NCBI GenBank assembly: GCA_008729055.1
Contig: SDUX01000003.1
Span: 1,612,001-1,676,000, forward strand
Length of the DNA stretch: 64,000 nucleotides
Direction: 5' to 3'
Source: Pyropia haitanensis
Taxonomy: Eukaryota; Rhodophyta; Bangiophyceae; Bangiales; Bangiaceae
Numbering within the stretch: position 1 is the first letter of the stretch; every line of letters begins with the position of its first letter. A program made the position numbers and the translations under genes. The notes below the pieces were generated by a model. The model searched no databases. It worked only from the letters and a program-made list of their open reading frames with translations, and was not told where the DNA came from. Below are positions 10,603-22,622 of this stretch, piece by piece.

Positions 10603-11420
10603 AACGCACAAACAGGGTCGACGGTCAGATGGGTCGAGGAACGGGGCTCGCTGATGATGACGCGAATCGGCAGATGATGCGGCTGCGTGCGTGGACGCGG
10701 CACGAGCTTGGTGAGGTCGCGATGAGCCATGACCTGTGATCACGACCAGGTACACACAGGAGAGGGGCGTACTACTTTGTAAGTGCAAGTAAGTCTGGTG
10801 CCAAGGATTCTGGAATGGAACGGATGCGTCTGATGCATTGCCCACGCGTCTTGCTCCTGAACGATGTCACGGGAGCTCGACGTTCGCGTCCACCTCGTCG
10901 CTGCTCAAGGCATCGTGTCGCAGACAGGCGCTGTGCTTCCATCGTGACGGCTGCCTGCATGAACCTACCCTGCTCCCTTGCTGCCATGTAATCATTCGCA
11001 GTGAGCGGCCCTGCCGCTCTGCTAGACGCGCTAGTGGCGGCCAGTGTTTGGCGGTCCCTCTTGTCTTCCTTTTCCCTCTCGCAGTGGGCAGTGCTCTGGC
11101 AGGTTCGCTGGTTGCCCAGGCGGGAGGAATGGTGGGTGGGGTGCGCTGTGGCCCCACCATAGTCACTGAGAGAGTTTGACCTGTTGGGGTTTAGTGCCTG
11201 CTCTCTGTCTTGTGTGTATCGCCACGCTGTGTGGGAACTGGCACGGTGGAGCCTGTAGTCGACGGTGGTAAGGTGGGCGTTGAGGGGGATCCCTCGTCCC
11301 TCCGCCTCTTTTCCCCTCTCCGCCCTAGTCCCCTTTTCCCTCTCCGCGTGTCACTCACCCGCGGCTTCTTTGTTCCCTCCCAAGCGGCGGCCCCCGACCT
11401 GGGCGTTGACGCTGGCCACG
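10603..11420. promoter_or_regulatory. Divergent intergenic region / bidirectional promoter
   Basis: 818 bp separate the starts of the glutathione peroxidase (-) and the helical protein (+). Composition is closer to average than in the flanks. No TATA box is obvious. A pyrimidine-rich leader lies at about 11293-11350, before the + strand start. Confidence 0.45.
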
Positions 11421-13385
11421 ATGAGCGCGCCCGGTGGCAACCCCCGGGGCTCCTTCCTCAGCCGCCGCGTGCGCCCCGGTGGCGGCGGCGGCGGCGATGG
11501 GGCCCGCTCCTTTCTCCGCCGCCCCCTCCGGACCACCCGGGCCGCCGAAGGGACCGCGCCCACCAGCGGCGACACGCCGCCGCCGCCGTCGGCGCGGGTG
11601 ACAGACGCGCCGGCTGCCGGGGCGGCGGCGGGTGGGGCCGGGGTGCCCTCGTCGACGACGCCACCAGCGGCGGCCGCTGCGGCGGCGACAGCTACCGCTG
11701 GGGAGACCCCAGAGGTGCGGGTGGTTGGTGCAGGCGGCGGTGGCGGCGGCGGGTCGACGGCGCCCGCAGGCGAGCGGGGGGCGGGCGGTGACGCCGCCGC
11801 GAGTGGAGGCGGCGACGCGATGCCCGCCACTCGGCGGCCGCTGCCGACTGGCTCTGGGGCGCGCTCCTTCCTCCGCCGCCCTGGCGGCAGCGGCGCCGCC
11901 TCGTTCCTCCGCAAGCCGCGGGCGCCCCCGCTGCGCATAGCGGCCGACGGCACGGCACACGGCGGCGGCGGCGGCGGCTCGGCTGCCTCTGCCGGCGGCA
12001 CCGCCACCCGCAACCTGTCTGCCGAGCTGGTGTGGGCGGGCCCAGACGGCCCCGCCGCGTACGCCGCGTTCCACGCCACCTCGCTCCGCGCGCCCGTCCT
12101 GTGCCCCGCCGAGTTTGGCACCCGCGCCAAGTGGGCGGTGGACGTCTTCTCGCTCCCCCACAACGCCATCCGCCGGGAGCTGATGGACCTCTTCAAGATG
12201 ATGGCCGACGCGGCGCTGCTGGGGACCGCCCTCACCGCCGCGCACGTGCGGGAGGTGGCAGCGTGGTGGAAGGTCTTTCACGACTTTTACCTCGAGGTGC
12301 GCGGGCTGGAGGCGGGCGTCATTTTGTCGTGGGTGGGCGCCGCCCGCGGCTCGGCGCTCGACCTTGGCTACTTCCTCGAGGCCCTCGCGGAGCAGCGGGA
12401 GCTCCTCGAGCGCCTCCGCACGGACGCGCACGCCGCGTTTCGGCGGCTGTACGCGGCGCTCGACCCCGACGGGGCGGCGCCCAACAGTGGGGGGTGGGTG
12501 TCGGCGCCGTTGGCGTCCTCGGTCACGTCGCCGGGGGCGGGTGGTGGCACACCGGGGGGCACCCCGTTGCCGTTCCCGTCCGTGGGGGTGACGTCCCCGG
12601 CGGCGGCGGACGCGGGGGCGGCGGCGGCGGCGGCCGACGCGGCGGATGCGGTGCCCCCTCCCGCCCCCGCGGCCGATGGGGGGAGCGCCCCCTTGCCCCC
12701 TCCCTCCCCCCCCACCGTGGCGTCCCTGACGGTTACCGCATGCATGGCGGCGGTCACCTTTGCGTCCAAGCTGGTCGAGTACTTTGGCGCGCAGGAGCGG
12801 TTCCTCCCCCCCGTCGTCCACCGGCACTACGCGGACGCGAAAGAGAAGCGGCGGCTGACGGCCAAGATGGTCGACGCGCTCCTCGGCGGGCGGCTGCCCA
12901 AGGACGGCGTCGTGCTGCTCGTCGCGTGGATGGACGACGTGCCGGCGCTCAACGCGTTCCTCGCTCGCCACCTCCACGGCGCAGCGCGGCTGGCCTACCC
13001 AAAGTGGCTCGCCCGGTTTGAAGACGGCCACCGGGCGCACGTGGAGCGGCTGCACGTGGCCGCCGCGGCGGCGCGCGAGGGGGGGGCCGCCTCCCCGCGG
13101 GCAGACGTGCTCGCCGCCGCCGTTGCAGCGACCGCCGCCGCCCCGGCGGCGGCGGCAGCGGCGGCGGCGGCGGCGGCGACAGCGGCGACGGCGGCGACGG
13201 CGGCGACGGCGGCGACGGCGGCGACGGCGGCGACGGGGACGGTGGGTGCCGCGGGGGGAGCGGCGGTGGCGGCGCCCGCTCCGGCGGTGGCGGCGGGGGC
13301 GTGCAAGGCGCCGGCGGTGGCGGCGGCAGAGCCGATGCTGGCCGCGTCCGAGGCCATCTCCCCAGATGCGGGGGCTGCTGCGTGA
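11421..13385 (+). CDS. Helical protein, possibly hemerythrin-like
   Basis: A single uninterrupted frame of 654 aa. ATG 11421 is chosen because it lies just after a CT-rich leader and begins the orderly sequence MSAPGGNPRGSF; the frame is open further upstream. Residues 1-200 are Gly/Ala/Ser-rich with repeated SFLRRP/SFLRKP motifs. A folded part at about 225-340 contains SLPHNAIRRELMDL and WKVFHDFYLEVRGLEAGV, and a second part at about 445-545 contains VVHRHYADAKEK. Regularly placed His and Glu in amphipathic helices recall hemerythrin (HHE) four-helix bundles, which bind a di-iron centre. The ligand set cannot be confirmed by eye. The C-terminus is poly-Ala with an Ala-Ala-Thr repeat. No frame switch occurs despite extreme GC. 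Function remains open. Confidence 0.6.
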   Translation: MSAPGGNPRGSFLSRRVRPGGGGGGDGARSFLRRPLRTTRAAEGTAPTSGDTPPPPSARVTDAPAAGAAAGGAGVPSSTTPPAAAAAAATATAGETPEVRVVGAGGGGGGGSTAPAGERGAGGDAAASGGGDAMPATRRPLPTGSGARSFLRRPGGSGAASFLRKPRAPPLRIAADGTAHGGGGGGSAASAGGTATRNLSAELVWAGPDGPAAYAAFHATSLRAPVLCPAEFGTRAKWAVDVFSLPHNAIRRELMDLFKMMADAALLGTALTAAHVREVAAWWKVFHDFYLEVRGLEAGVILSWVGAARGSALDLGYFLEALAEQRELLERLRTDAHAAFRRLYAALDPDGAAPNSGGWVSAPLASSVTSPGAGGGTPGGTPLPFPSVGVTSPAAADAGAAAAAADAADAVPPPAPAADGGSAPLPPPSPPTVASLTVTACMAAVTFASKLVEYFGAQERFLPPVVHRHYADAKEKRRLTAKMVDALLGGRLPKDGVVLLVAWMDDVPALNAFLARHLHGAARLAYPKWLARFEDGHRAHVERLHVAAAAAREGGAASPRADVLAAAVAATAAAPAAAAAAAAAAATAATAATAATAATAATAATGTVGAAGGAAVAAPAPAVAAGACKAPAVAAAEPMLAASEAISPDAGAAA

Positions 13386-13432
13386 TGCGGGCTGGTTGGG
13401 GCAGGGCCACGGCGAGCCGTCAAAGGGGAACG

Positions 13433-15322
13433 TTAGTATAGGTGCGGTGGTGGCTCGGTGGGGGGGGTAGAGGCTGGCAGGGGAGCGTAGCCCACGACAG
13501 GGCCATGGTGGCGGCTGGGACGGTGGGATACAAGGTGAAAGAGGGTGATAGCTGGGCAGGGGTGGCGCCGCGGGGTGGGGGGGAGAGGGAAGCAGAAACC
13601 GTGCGCGCACGCGCACGCCGCACAACAAACCTGCCAGCGACGCGGGGTACGCCCGTCGTGGACGCGCGCGAGGTGGGCGCGCCCGTCTCTTCTACTTTTT
13701 CCTCCTGGCTTGCGTGTCCCCGCCCCAGCCCGCCGAGTGGCGCGAGAGGGAGGGACTGGGGAAAGGGGGGGGAGGGGGGGAGCGGGGGTGGCGTTGGTGC
13801 CGGCCTCCCCCCTCCTCACCGCAGCCGCACAAACAGCGTGGCGGGCGCGTCGCCCCCCCCCCCAAACCGCTGTCAACCCCCCCCCCCCACCACCGCCGTC
13901 GCCGCCGCCGCCGCTGCCGCCGCCGTCGCGGTCGCCGTCGCCGGCCTCTGCCGCGGGGGTAGCGGGCGCCCCCCCGCCCCCCCTCACCTCCCCACCAGCC
14001 ACCCCGCCGCGCGGGGTGTGCGCCCAAAAGCGGGGGCGGCCGCGCGGCGCGTGCCCCCCGCCGCCGTCACTGCCGCTGCTGCCGCTGCCGCAGCTGCTGC
14101 TGCTGCCGCTGTCGCCGCTCGCATCGTCGGTGACCAGGTCCACGCGGCGGCACGCGCCGCCGTCACTGCTGCTGCTGCCGCCGCCGACGCCCCACCGGCC
14201 GCGGCGGCAGCCGCCGGCCCGCCGCCGCGGCCGCTGCTGCCGCCGCCGCCGCCGCTTGGTGCCCCTGCCCCCCGCGTCACCACCGTCACGGCCGCTACCG
14301 TTACCACCGCCGTCACCGCCACAGTCGCCATCAGTACCGGAGGGGCCGTCGACGACGGCGGCGGCCGTCGCCGCAACCGTGAGGGCGGGCGGGTCGGCCG
14401 GCTCGCCCCCGCCCCGCAGCGACCACTCGGCGCCCACCGGCGGCGGCGCGGCGGCCGCTGCGGCGGCGACCGCCGCCGCCCCGCCCGCCGCCCGCGACGC
14501 GGCGGCGACCGCATCAACAACCGCCTGCGCGGCCGCGACGCACCGGGCGCCGGCGGGGAAGAGGGCGCGGGAGGGGGGAGGGGGGAGCCCCCAGCGCCGC
14601 CGCCCGCCGCGGCGGCCACCGCGACCAGCGCGTCCGCGGCGGCGGCCAGCCGGGCGGCGGCGGCGACGAGAGGGGCCCCCGCCGCCGTGCCCGCCGCGGC
14701 GGCGGCGGTGGGCGCGGCGGCGGCGGCGACCGCGGGCAGCACCGCCGACAGGGTGGCGCCGAGGGGGGCCGCCGCCGCCGCCGCCGCCGCCGCCGCGGCC
14801 GCGGTCGACACGCGCCACGGGCGGGGCTGGCCCGCGGCGCGCGCACGCTGCCCCCGCGCCGCCGCCCCCCCCTCGGCACAACCCCCCGCATCACTGTCGC
14901 TGCCGTCCGTGTCTGACGGCGCCCCCGCGCCGCCGCCACCCCCGACCGCCGCCGCCGCCTCGGCCGCCGCGGCGGTGGCGGCGGCGGCGAGGAGCACCCG
15001 CGCCGCCCCGCGCGCGACGCCCACCACCGCCACCACCCCTTCCTGGTCAGCCGCCGCCGCCGCCGCCCGCGCCGCGGCCGCCGCCCAGGCCAGCACCCCC
15101 ACCGCCACGCGGACCAGGCGGCCGTCCCGCAGCGCGGGCGAGGAGGCCAAGCCGCCCGCGGCCGCCGACGGCGCGCCCGGTGGTGGGGCGGCAGCGGCCG
15201 CGGAAGCGGCGGCGGCGGCGGCGGAGGCAACGGGCGCCGCCGCCCACTGGGGCGGCGGCTGCACCGGCGGGAGGCCCCCAAACGAGAGGCGCGGCGACCG
15301 CCCGCGGCGGCGGCGGCGGTGC

Positions 15323-15366
<44 letters not shown>

Positions 15367-18049
15367 GCCGCCGCCGCAGCCGACCGCGGGCGTGCCGCCC
15401 GACACGACCCGCGCAGCGGCGGCCGTCCACGCCGCCGCCTCGGCGCGGCCCGCGGCGCCCGGGCCAAGCAGCTCGAGCAGCACCCCCAGACGGGTCGCGT
15501 CATCCACAGCAGCGGCAGCCACCGCGCTGTCACCGCCCGCCGCCGCGTCGCGGCCCGCCGCAGTGGTGGCCGCTGCCGCCGCCGCCGCCAGCGACAACGA
15601 CAGCGGCGGCGGCCGCCGCCGCCGCGGCTGCCCCCCCGGGGGCGGCGGCGGTGGCGCCAGCCGCGGGCGGGCCCACGCGGCGAGCCCCGGCGTCGGCGCC
15701 GCCCCCCCCCCCGGGCACCGCCGCGGCGGCGGCCGCCCCCGCGGCACGCCCGCCAGCGACGCCCGCACCGCCGCGGCGGCGGCGGCGGCAAGGCCACCCG
15801 CGTCGCCGCCGCCGCCGCTGCCCGTGGCGGCCAACACGGCGGTCACGACCGCCGCGTCGGCGGCGGCGGCGGCCAGCCGCGGGTGGCCCGCCGCGGCGGC
15901 GGCGGCGCCCCAGGCGGCCACCACCGCCCGCGCAGCGGCGGCCGCCGCGCCGACGCCACCACCACCACCACCGCCGCAGCCCGCACCGCCGCTGCCGCCG
16001 CCGCCGCCGCCGTCGCCGGCGGCGGCGGCCGCCAAGCCAGCCGCGGCGGCGGCCAGCGCGGCGTCGCGGGTGGGCGCCCAGGCGGCGGCCGCGGCGAGCG
16101 CCGGCGCCGCGTCAACGGCGGCGGCCAGGAGGGTGGTGTACAGGCGCAGGCCGGCGGCGGCGGCCGCGGCGGCCGCGACGGCCATGGCCGCCGCGTCCGC
16201 GGCAGCGGCGGCGGCTGCCGACGGGGGGGGGGCGGGGGCGCCACCGCCGCCCCCGCCGCCGCCGCCGCCGCCGCCGGCCCCATCGCCCGCGCGTCAACTT
16301 CGGCACCACCGCCGCCGCCGTCGCTGCCGCTGCCGTCGCACGCGAGCTCGTTCGCGGCGGCGGCGGCAGCGGCGGCGGCTGCCGCCGCAGACGCGGTGGC
16401 GAGCCGCAGGTAGGCGCCGACACGGGCCGCCAGGGCGGCGACAAACCGCGGGCCGAGGAGCGCCGCGAACAGCGGCGGGTACAGCGGAGACCCCACCCCA
16501 CATCCCGCCGCGCCGTCGGCCAAGGCGGCCGGCACGGCCACTCCCGCCGCGGCAGCGTCGACCGTGGCAGCGGCGACGGCGGCGTCAGCACTCGCGGACG
16601 GAGGGGGAGGAGCGGGCGCCTCGGCGCACACGTACGCGCCCAGTTGCCGCAGCAGCGCCGCCTCGGCCGCCACGTGGTGCGGCCGCCGCACCCCACTCGC
16701 TGCGGCAGCAGGCGTGGCCGCGGATAGCGGCCGCGCCGCCGCGAGCGCGACAAACACGTCGACGGCGGCGGGGAGGGAGAGGGGCGGCACCGCCGCCAGC
16801 ACCGCCGCGTCGGCCGGCAGCACGCCGCCGGACGGCGCGGCACCCGGCGCGTCCCCACCCGCCGCGGCGGTGGCGGCGGCGGGCACGGCCGCCGCCGCCG
16901 CCGCCGCCGCCGTTGACCGGCGCAGGCGGTCGGCGCGCCGCGGGGGCGTCTGCGGCTCCGCCGCCGCCGCCGCCGCCGCCGTCGTCGCCACCCGCGCGGT
17001 GGCGGCGAGGCGGGCGGCCGCCAGCGCGTCGGTGGCGGCCACCCAGCGGGCGGCCAGCAGCGCCGCCGCCGCGGCAGCGTCCACCCCCTCGGCACCGTCA
17101 AGGGGTCCACCACCGCAGCCGCCACCGCCGCCGCCGTCGCCGCCGTCGGCGGCAGCCAGGTTGAGGATGCCCGTCGACGCGGCCGCCGCCACCGCCGCCG
17201 CCCGCACCCACCCCGCGTGCCGCGCGGCGGTGGCGGCAGCCGCCGTCGCCGCTGCCGGCTCCGCGCGCGTCGGCGACGGTAGCGATGGCGCCGACCGCGG
17301 CGGCGCTCCACCTCCCCCGTTGGGCCCGCCGCCGCCCGGCCACGGGGTGGTGGCACCGGTGGGGGCGGCAGCGGCGCCGGTGGCGGCGGCGGCCGCCTCG
17401 GCAGCCGCAACGCCTGGCCACCGCGACGGGAGAGGAGGGGGCGACAGGAGGGACGCCCCCCCCACCCCCCTCCCCCCCCCACCGCCGCCGCCCCTGCCGC
17501 CGCCGCCACCGCCGCTGCCGCCGCCGCCGCCGCCGCGGCGCGCTGCGCGCGGAGCCACGCGGCGGCAGCCGCCGGGCCCGCCGCCGCGGCGGCGGCGACG
17601 CCCGCCGCGTCGGCGGGCAGCGCCACGCGCGCAGACAGCAGCGCCAGCCGGCGGTCGGTACGGCGGCGGGCGGCCGCCGCGGCGGCGGCAGCCGTCGACG
17701 CAGCGGCGGGCGCCGCGCCGCCGCCACTGCCGGGGGGCGCCTTGACGTCGGCCGCCGCGGCGGCCGCCGCGGCGCCCGCGGCGCCCGCCAGGCGGGCGCC
17801 CAGCGCCGCGGCGGCGGCGGCAACGACCGCCGCGACGGTGCGCAGCGGCGGGTCCGCTGCCGCCGCCGCCGCCGCCGCCGCAATGCGCTCGGCGTCGACG
17901 CGGAGCGTCGGCAGCGCCGCCCCTCCTGTCGCCGCCGCCGCCGCCGCCGCGGCCGCCGCCACGCCGGGCTTGACGTCCCCGCTGGCGCGTCCCCCACCCA
18001 AACGGGCAGGCGCGCCGCCGCCGCCGCCGCCGTCGCCGTCGCCGTCGCC

Positions 18050-18085
<36 letters not shown>

Positions 18086-19002
18086 ATCGCCGTCGACCGC
18101 CGCCGCGGCCACCACCGCCAGCGCGGCGGCGGGCACAACCGCCGCGGCGGCAGTGACGCGCGCCTCGAGCAGCGCCGTCAGGCGAGGCAGGAGGCGCGAC
18201 GCGCCGGCCGGCCCGCCCGCGCCCGCGCTGGGCGCGGCCGCCGCGGCGGTGGTCGCGGCAGCGGCGGTGAGGGCGGCAAGGGCGGCGACCGCCGCGGGCG
18301 CGTCGGGCTGCCGCGGCGGGTGCCCGTCGAGCGCCGTCCACAGCCGCGCCGCCGCCGCCGCTGCCGTCGGCCGGCCGCCACCAGGGGCCACCCCCGGCGC
18401 CGCCGCCGCCGCCGCCGGCGCCGCCGCCGCGGCGGGCGTAGTGACGCTGCGCGTCAACGCCGCGGCGGCCGCCCAGGCGGCGCCGCCCGCGGGGTCGGCG
18501 GCCCCCCCCTCGGCGGTGGCGAGCGGCCGGAGGGACACCCCCCCCCCGCCCCCCCCCCCCGCCGCCGTCACGGCGGCGGCGGCGCCCGCGGCGGCGCCGA
18601 GGGCGGCCGCCACCCCCGGCGGCGTGCCCCCCGCCGCCGCCGCCGATGTCGCCGCCCGCACCACCGCGTCGGCGTCGGCGGCGCGGAGGCCGGGCACCGC
18701 GGCGAGCGCGGCGAGCGCGGCGCCCGCAATGGCGCGGCGGGCGGCGGCGGCAGCGGCCGCGGCGGGGGGGGCGCCGGGGGGGGGGGACACCCGCACGGCG
18801 GTGAGGAGGTCCAGCACCGCGCTGGCGGGCGCGTCGGCGTCGCCGCCGTCGGCGTTGGTGGCGGCAGCGGCGGCAGTGGCGGTGGTGGCGGCGGGCGGCT
18901 CGGCCCACACCGCCGCGTAGACCGCGGCCCATACGCGGGCGGCCGCGGCAGCGGCAGCGTCCACCACCAGCAGTGAGCTCGGCACGCCCCGCCCGGCCGC
19001 AC

Positions 19003-19041
<39 letters not shown>

Positions 19042-20863
19042 CGTCGCGCGGCGGCGCGGCCGCCACCACCCCGTCGGCGAGCGCAGTCATGAGCGCCCGC
19101 AGCACGCGGCGCACCCCCCCCTCGGCGGCGCGGAGGGCGACCGCCGCGGGCGGCACCGCCGCGAGCGCGGCGCCCGCCCCCGGCTCGGGGGCGCCAACGA
19201 GCGCGGCGACCGCAGCGGCGGCGGCCGCCGCCGCCGCCGCCGGCTCGCCGCCCTGCGCGCCCGCCACCACCGCCCAGACGGCCCAGTCGAGGGACGTCAC
19301 GCGCGCGCCGCCGCCGCCGGCCGCGTCCGAGGCAGCGACAAATGCGGCGGCCAGGCGCGGGTGCGACGCGACCGCCGCGGCGGCGGCGCCCAGCACCGGC
19401 GGCGCGGCGCCAGGCGGCCCCGCCGCCCAGTCGCGGAGGCACGCCGCGAGCGTGGCCACAGTCAACACGGGCGGGTCGGGCGGGGGGGAGGTGGGGGGGG
19501 GGGGTGCTGGGGGGGAGCGGCGGCCGCTCCCGGCAGCCGCGGCGGCGGCAGCAGCAACGGGCGGGCGCCGCCCGGCGGTGGTACGCCGCCCGCGACCACC
19601 CCGACGCCGCCGCCGCCGCCGCCGCCGGCACCCCACGGCGGCCGCGCCGCGGCCGCCAGTGCCGCGCCAATGTCGGCGTCGAGGAAGGGCACGGTGTCGG
19701 GACCGGGGGCGGCGACCCCCCCGACCAGAGCCCCCTCCCCCCCCATCCCCCCCGACCCGCCGCCGCGGCCGGCGGCGCCGCCCCCCCACCAGCGCCCACA
19801 AACCGCATCGCGGTGGCGACAACCGCCGCCGCCGCGCGGCCCGCCGCCGCCGGCGGCACGCCCGCCACCGCCGGCCCGCCCGCCGCGAGCGGCGCCAGCG
19901 CCGCCGCCACCCACGGGGACGGCGGCGGCGGCGGCGACCGCGGCGGCCCGTCGCGCGCCGCCCCGCCGCCGCAGCCGCCGCCGCCGCCATGGCCGTCGCC
20001 GGCACTGCCGCGGGCGGCGGCGCCCCGCGCCGCGGCCGCCGCCAGGCGCGCGCCGGTCGCGGCGGCCGCGGCGGCCGCGTCGGCGAGCGCCGCGTGCGCC
20101 GCCCAGGCGGCGGCCGCGTCGGGCGACCGGGCGGTCGCGACGACCGCCGCGGATACGACCGCCGTGAGGGCGGTGGCGAGGCGGGGGGAGGGCGCCACGC
20201 TGGGGGGGGGGGGGAGGAGGAGGGGGCCCCCGCGGTGGACAGTGGCGGGGCGGTCACGGCAATGTCACGGCTGCCGCTCACACCGCGGCCGCCGCTGCTG
20301 CTGCTGCTGTTGCCGCCGCCGCTGCCACCGCCGGTCACGTCACCCACAATGGCGCGGAGAACCACAGGGGCGGCGGCGGCGCCCTCGGCGGGGGACGTCA
20401 CCAGCAGCCGCGCCAGCTGCGTCAGCGTCCGCACGGCCAGGTCGGTGAGCTGCGCCGCGTTGGCGTCAGAGGCACCGGCACCGCCGTCGCCGCACCCGTC
20501 GCCATCAAGCAGCAACAGCGGCTCCATCGCCGCGGCAGGACCACCGCCGCCGACGCTGCCGTCACCGCCATCGCCGCCGCCGGCGGCGCCGCCGGCCGTG
20601 GCCGGCGCGGGCGGCCCAAACACCGTCGCCGCGGCGGTGAGCAGGGCCACCGCGCTGGCCGCCCAGCGGGCGCCAAACTCAGCAGCGGAGGGGGGTTCCA
20701 TCCGTAGGGGGGGGGCGGGGGGGGGGGGGGGGTGCGGCGGCTCCGCCATGGCCGCCGCCGGGTCCATGCCGGCGCCACATCGGCGGCGGGGGGCGGGCAA
20801 GGGCGGCGGGCGGGGTGGCGCGCGGCTGAGCGCGCGCCTGTCCCAATCGGGCGTGGGATCCAC
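13433..20863 (-). CDS. Giant alanine-rich, probably helical-repeat protein
   Basis: Protein-like sequence continues from ATG 20863 (alternatives 20767 and 20702) down to about 13990 or beyond, roughly 2,300 codons. It uses seven blocks that change frame at six homopolymers: 20202-20214, about 19737-19753, 19482-19515, 17456-17480, 16223-16238 and 14573-14585. Translation on either side of each tract joins smoothly if one or two bases are added or removed. The protein is dominated by Ala with regularly placed Leu, Val and Arg, suggesting stacked helices of HEAT/ARM type. It contains an Asp-Gly repeat (18029-18096), poly-Gly inserts and a Ser/Gly/Asp-rich tail with basic patches near 14050-14250. 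I do not recognise the family. The stop is uncertain (13433 or 13692 depending on frame). Long frames on the opposite strand are by-products. Confidence 0.6.
18029..18096 (-). repeat. Asp-Gly-coding hexanucleotide microsatellite
   Basis: About eleven copies of a GTCGCC-type hexamer (+ strand) that read as alternating Asp-Gly on the coding minus strand inside the giant Ala-rich gene. One or two units carry silent changes (ACC, ATC). It keeps frame, so length changes would be tolerated. Confidence 0.85.
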
Positions 20864-22562
20864 CTGTGGACGTTTCCAAGTCCGCCAGCGAACGGGTGTG
20901 CATCCAAAGTGAATTACTGTCTTCAGTCGTGGGCGGGTAGACGTCCGTCAGGGCCGACGCCGCCCGCGCGTGGCCGCCCAGACGAGTGGCCATCCAGCGC
21001 AGTGGGCCTAAAACCGGGATCCACGTTCTGCGCTCTTCAAGCCGGAAGGGCTAGAACAAACCTTGATTTTCCTTGAAGTGGTCGCACGCGCCGCGGCGGC
21101 CGCCGCCCCAACTGAGTGGATTAGAGGCCGATCCTCACACTTAAAAGGTTGACAAATACGGTAAAGTATATTGAAGGGAGGTGATGGATTCCCTACTAAG
21201 GAGCATCCAATTGGCTGTCAAGTTTCGGTAACTCTCCATCACAGTCCTCGCGGGGACCACGAAGGCCATCCCTGAGCGGCCGACAATCCCTCTCCATGGC
21301 CCGGCTGATGACGCCGGACGAAGCGCATCGGAAGACACAAACAGGCTCGTCTACAATCTTCATCCGCACCGCGTGCTTCGGTGACACCACCAGCCACACG
21401 AACGTCACAGTGTATTTCAAGCCAACGCATATTGTCCATGATAGCTCGCCGCCGTGTTCCCCGCACCCTCCCTGATGTCCTCCCTCTTGTTCCACCAGCA
21501 CAACGAGAAAGACACTCTTGTCACAACACCAATGTTGTGAGCCAGACCAGAGCACCGTCCGCTGGGGGATTTTCTAGCATGAACGCTCCAGAACGTTGGC
21601 GTGTATGAGGTGCATCGAGTTGGAGCCGTACGCAGCTCCTGAAGTTCCGCATACCCACTTCCTTTCGCTCCATGACATGATCGTTACCGTGTTCGGTTGC
21701 TCACGTCGCGGTCAACAGGTACCCTGATGTACACGCAAGTGCTTCAGGTGCCTGTCAGTGTCGTCGGAGAGAAGCAAGCCGACGGTTGGGAGCGTACTGT
21801 ACCGCGTAATTGAAAAAAAACTCTCAGGAAGATCTGCAGGCCGCCGAGATACGGCGTGCGCCTCACGTGATCAACTCCGGCGAGCTGCATAAATGCCGGG
21901 ATACAATCCAAGAAACATGGGACTTTTCAAGTGAAACGGGGGCTACAAGCTCTTGTCGATGCTGTACTTCTATTAGGAGAGCGTGATCACGCTTAATGCG
22001 GCGCGAGAGCTGTGTGCATTAGCACTTGAAGAAAGCTTGATAAACCTTGAATAATGGGTCAAGACCTGCGTGGACATCATCGTTCAGTACATCACTGTGT
22101 AGCCCGCACTGAGACGCACCTTGTGGTGTATCGCAATCCCATGTCCGAGCAGGTGTTCATAGTGACTTCAAGGTTTATCACGTTTTCTTCAAGAAATCGG
22201 CCTCTACGGGGTCTCTAGGGCACTTCATGATCGCCCTGGATCGTGATTTCTGCAAGGTTCTGCTTTTGATAAGCGCTTGAAGAGGATCCCGCAACTAAGC
22301 CCACTGCGCAGGGGTCACTGCCGGGAGCCGCACGCAGTGGGGGGCCCAGCACTGGCTGTGGGCGCGAAGGGGGGGCGATTGATGTGGCCTGAAGTCGTTC
22401 AAAGCGCGAGGGGCCGCGGCGGTTTGCTTGCCGCTGCAGCCGTCAGACAGTGGCAGCCGCCCTTTGCTCACTGCAGGGGACGACCTCTCGGCCGGCAGAA
22501 AAGGACCCAGCAACGAGCCTCGCGGATCTTTCGCGCCCCCATCCTGTGCCTTGCTCACGGCT
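20864..22562. other. AT-richer intergenic island
   Basis: Space between two divergent genes with clearly lower GC than the surroundings. A minus-strand frame (21196-21555, 119 codons) encodes an unremarkable mix of residues, unlike the GC-biased genes, and may be a decayed insertion. It also holds the inverted repeat at 22025-22193. No gene is recognised. Confidence 0.4.
22025..22193. repeat. 27-bp inverted repeat pair
   Basis: 22025-22051 and 22167-22193 are complementary at 25 of 27 positions (core GATAAACCTTGAA / TTCAAGGTTTATC). They are separated by 115 bases, with weaker complementarity continuing inwards around ACCTGC/GCAGGT. This could be a second, smaller foldback element. Confidence 0.6.
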
Positions 22563-22622
22563 CACGGCTGTGCTCTCCTCTCATTCTCTCTTCTCCATCT
22601 ACCGCCCCGTCTCTAGTCGCCC

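Noticed and set aside
13442..17164. 1,240-codon open frame on the + strand
   Set aside because: It lies opposite the Ala-rich minus-strand gene. In sequence this poor in A/T, antisense frames stay open, and its text is only Ala/Pro/Arg runs.
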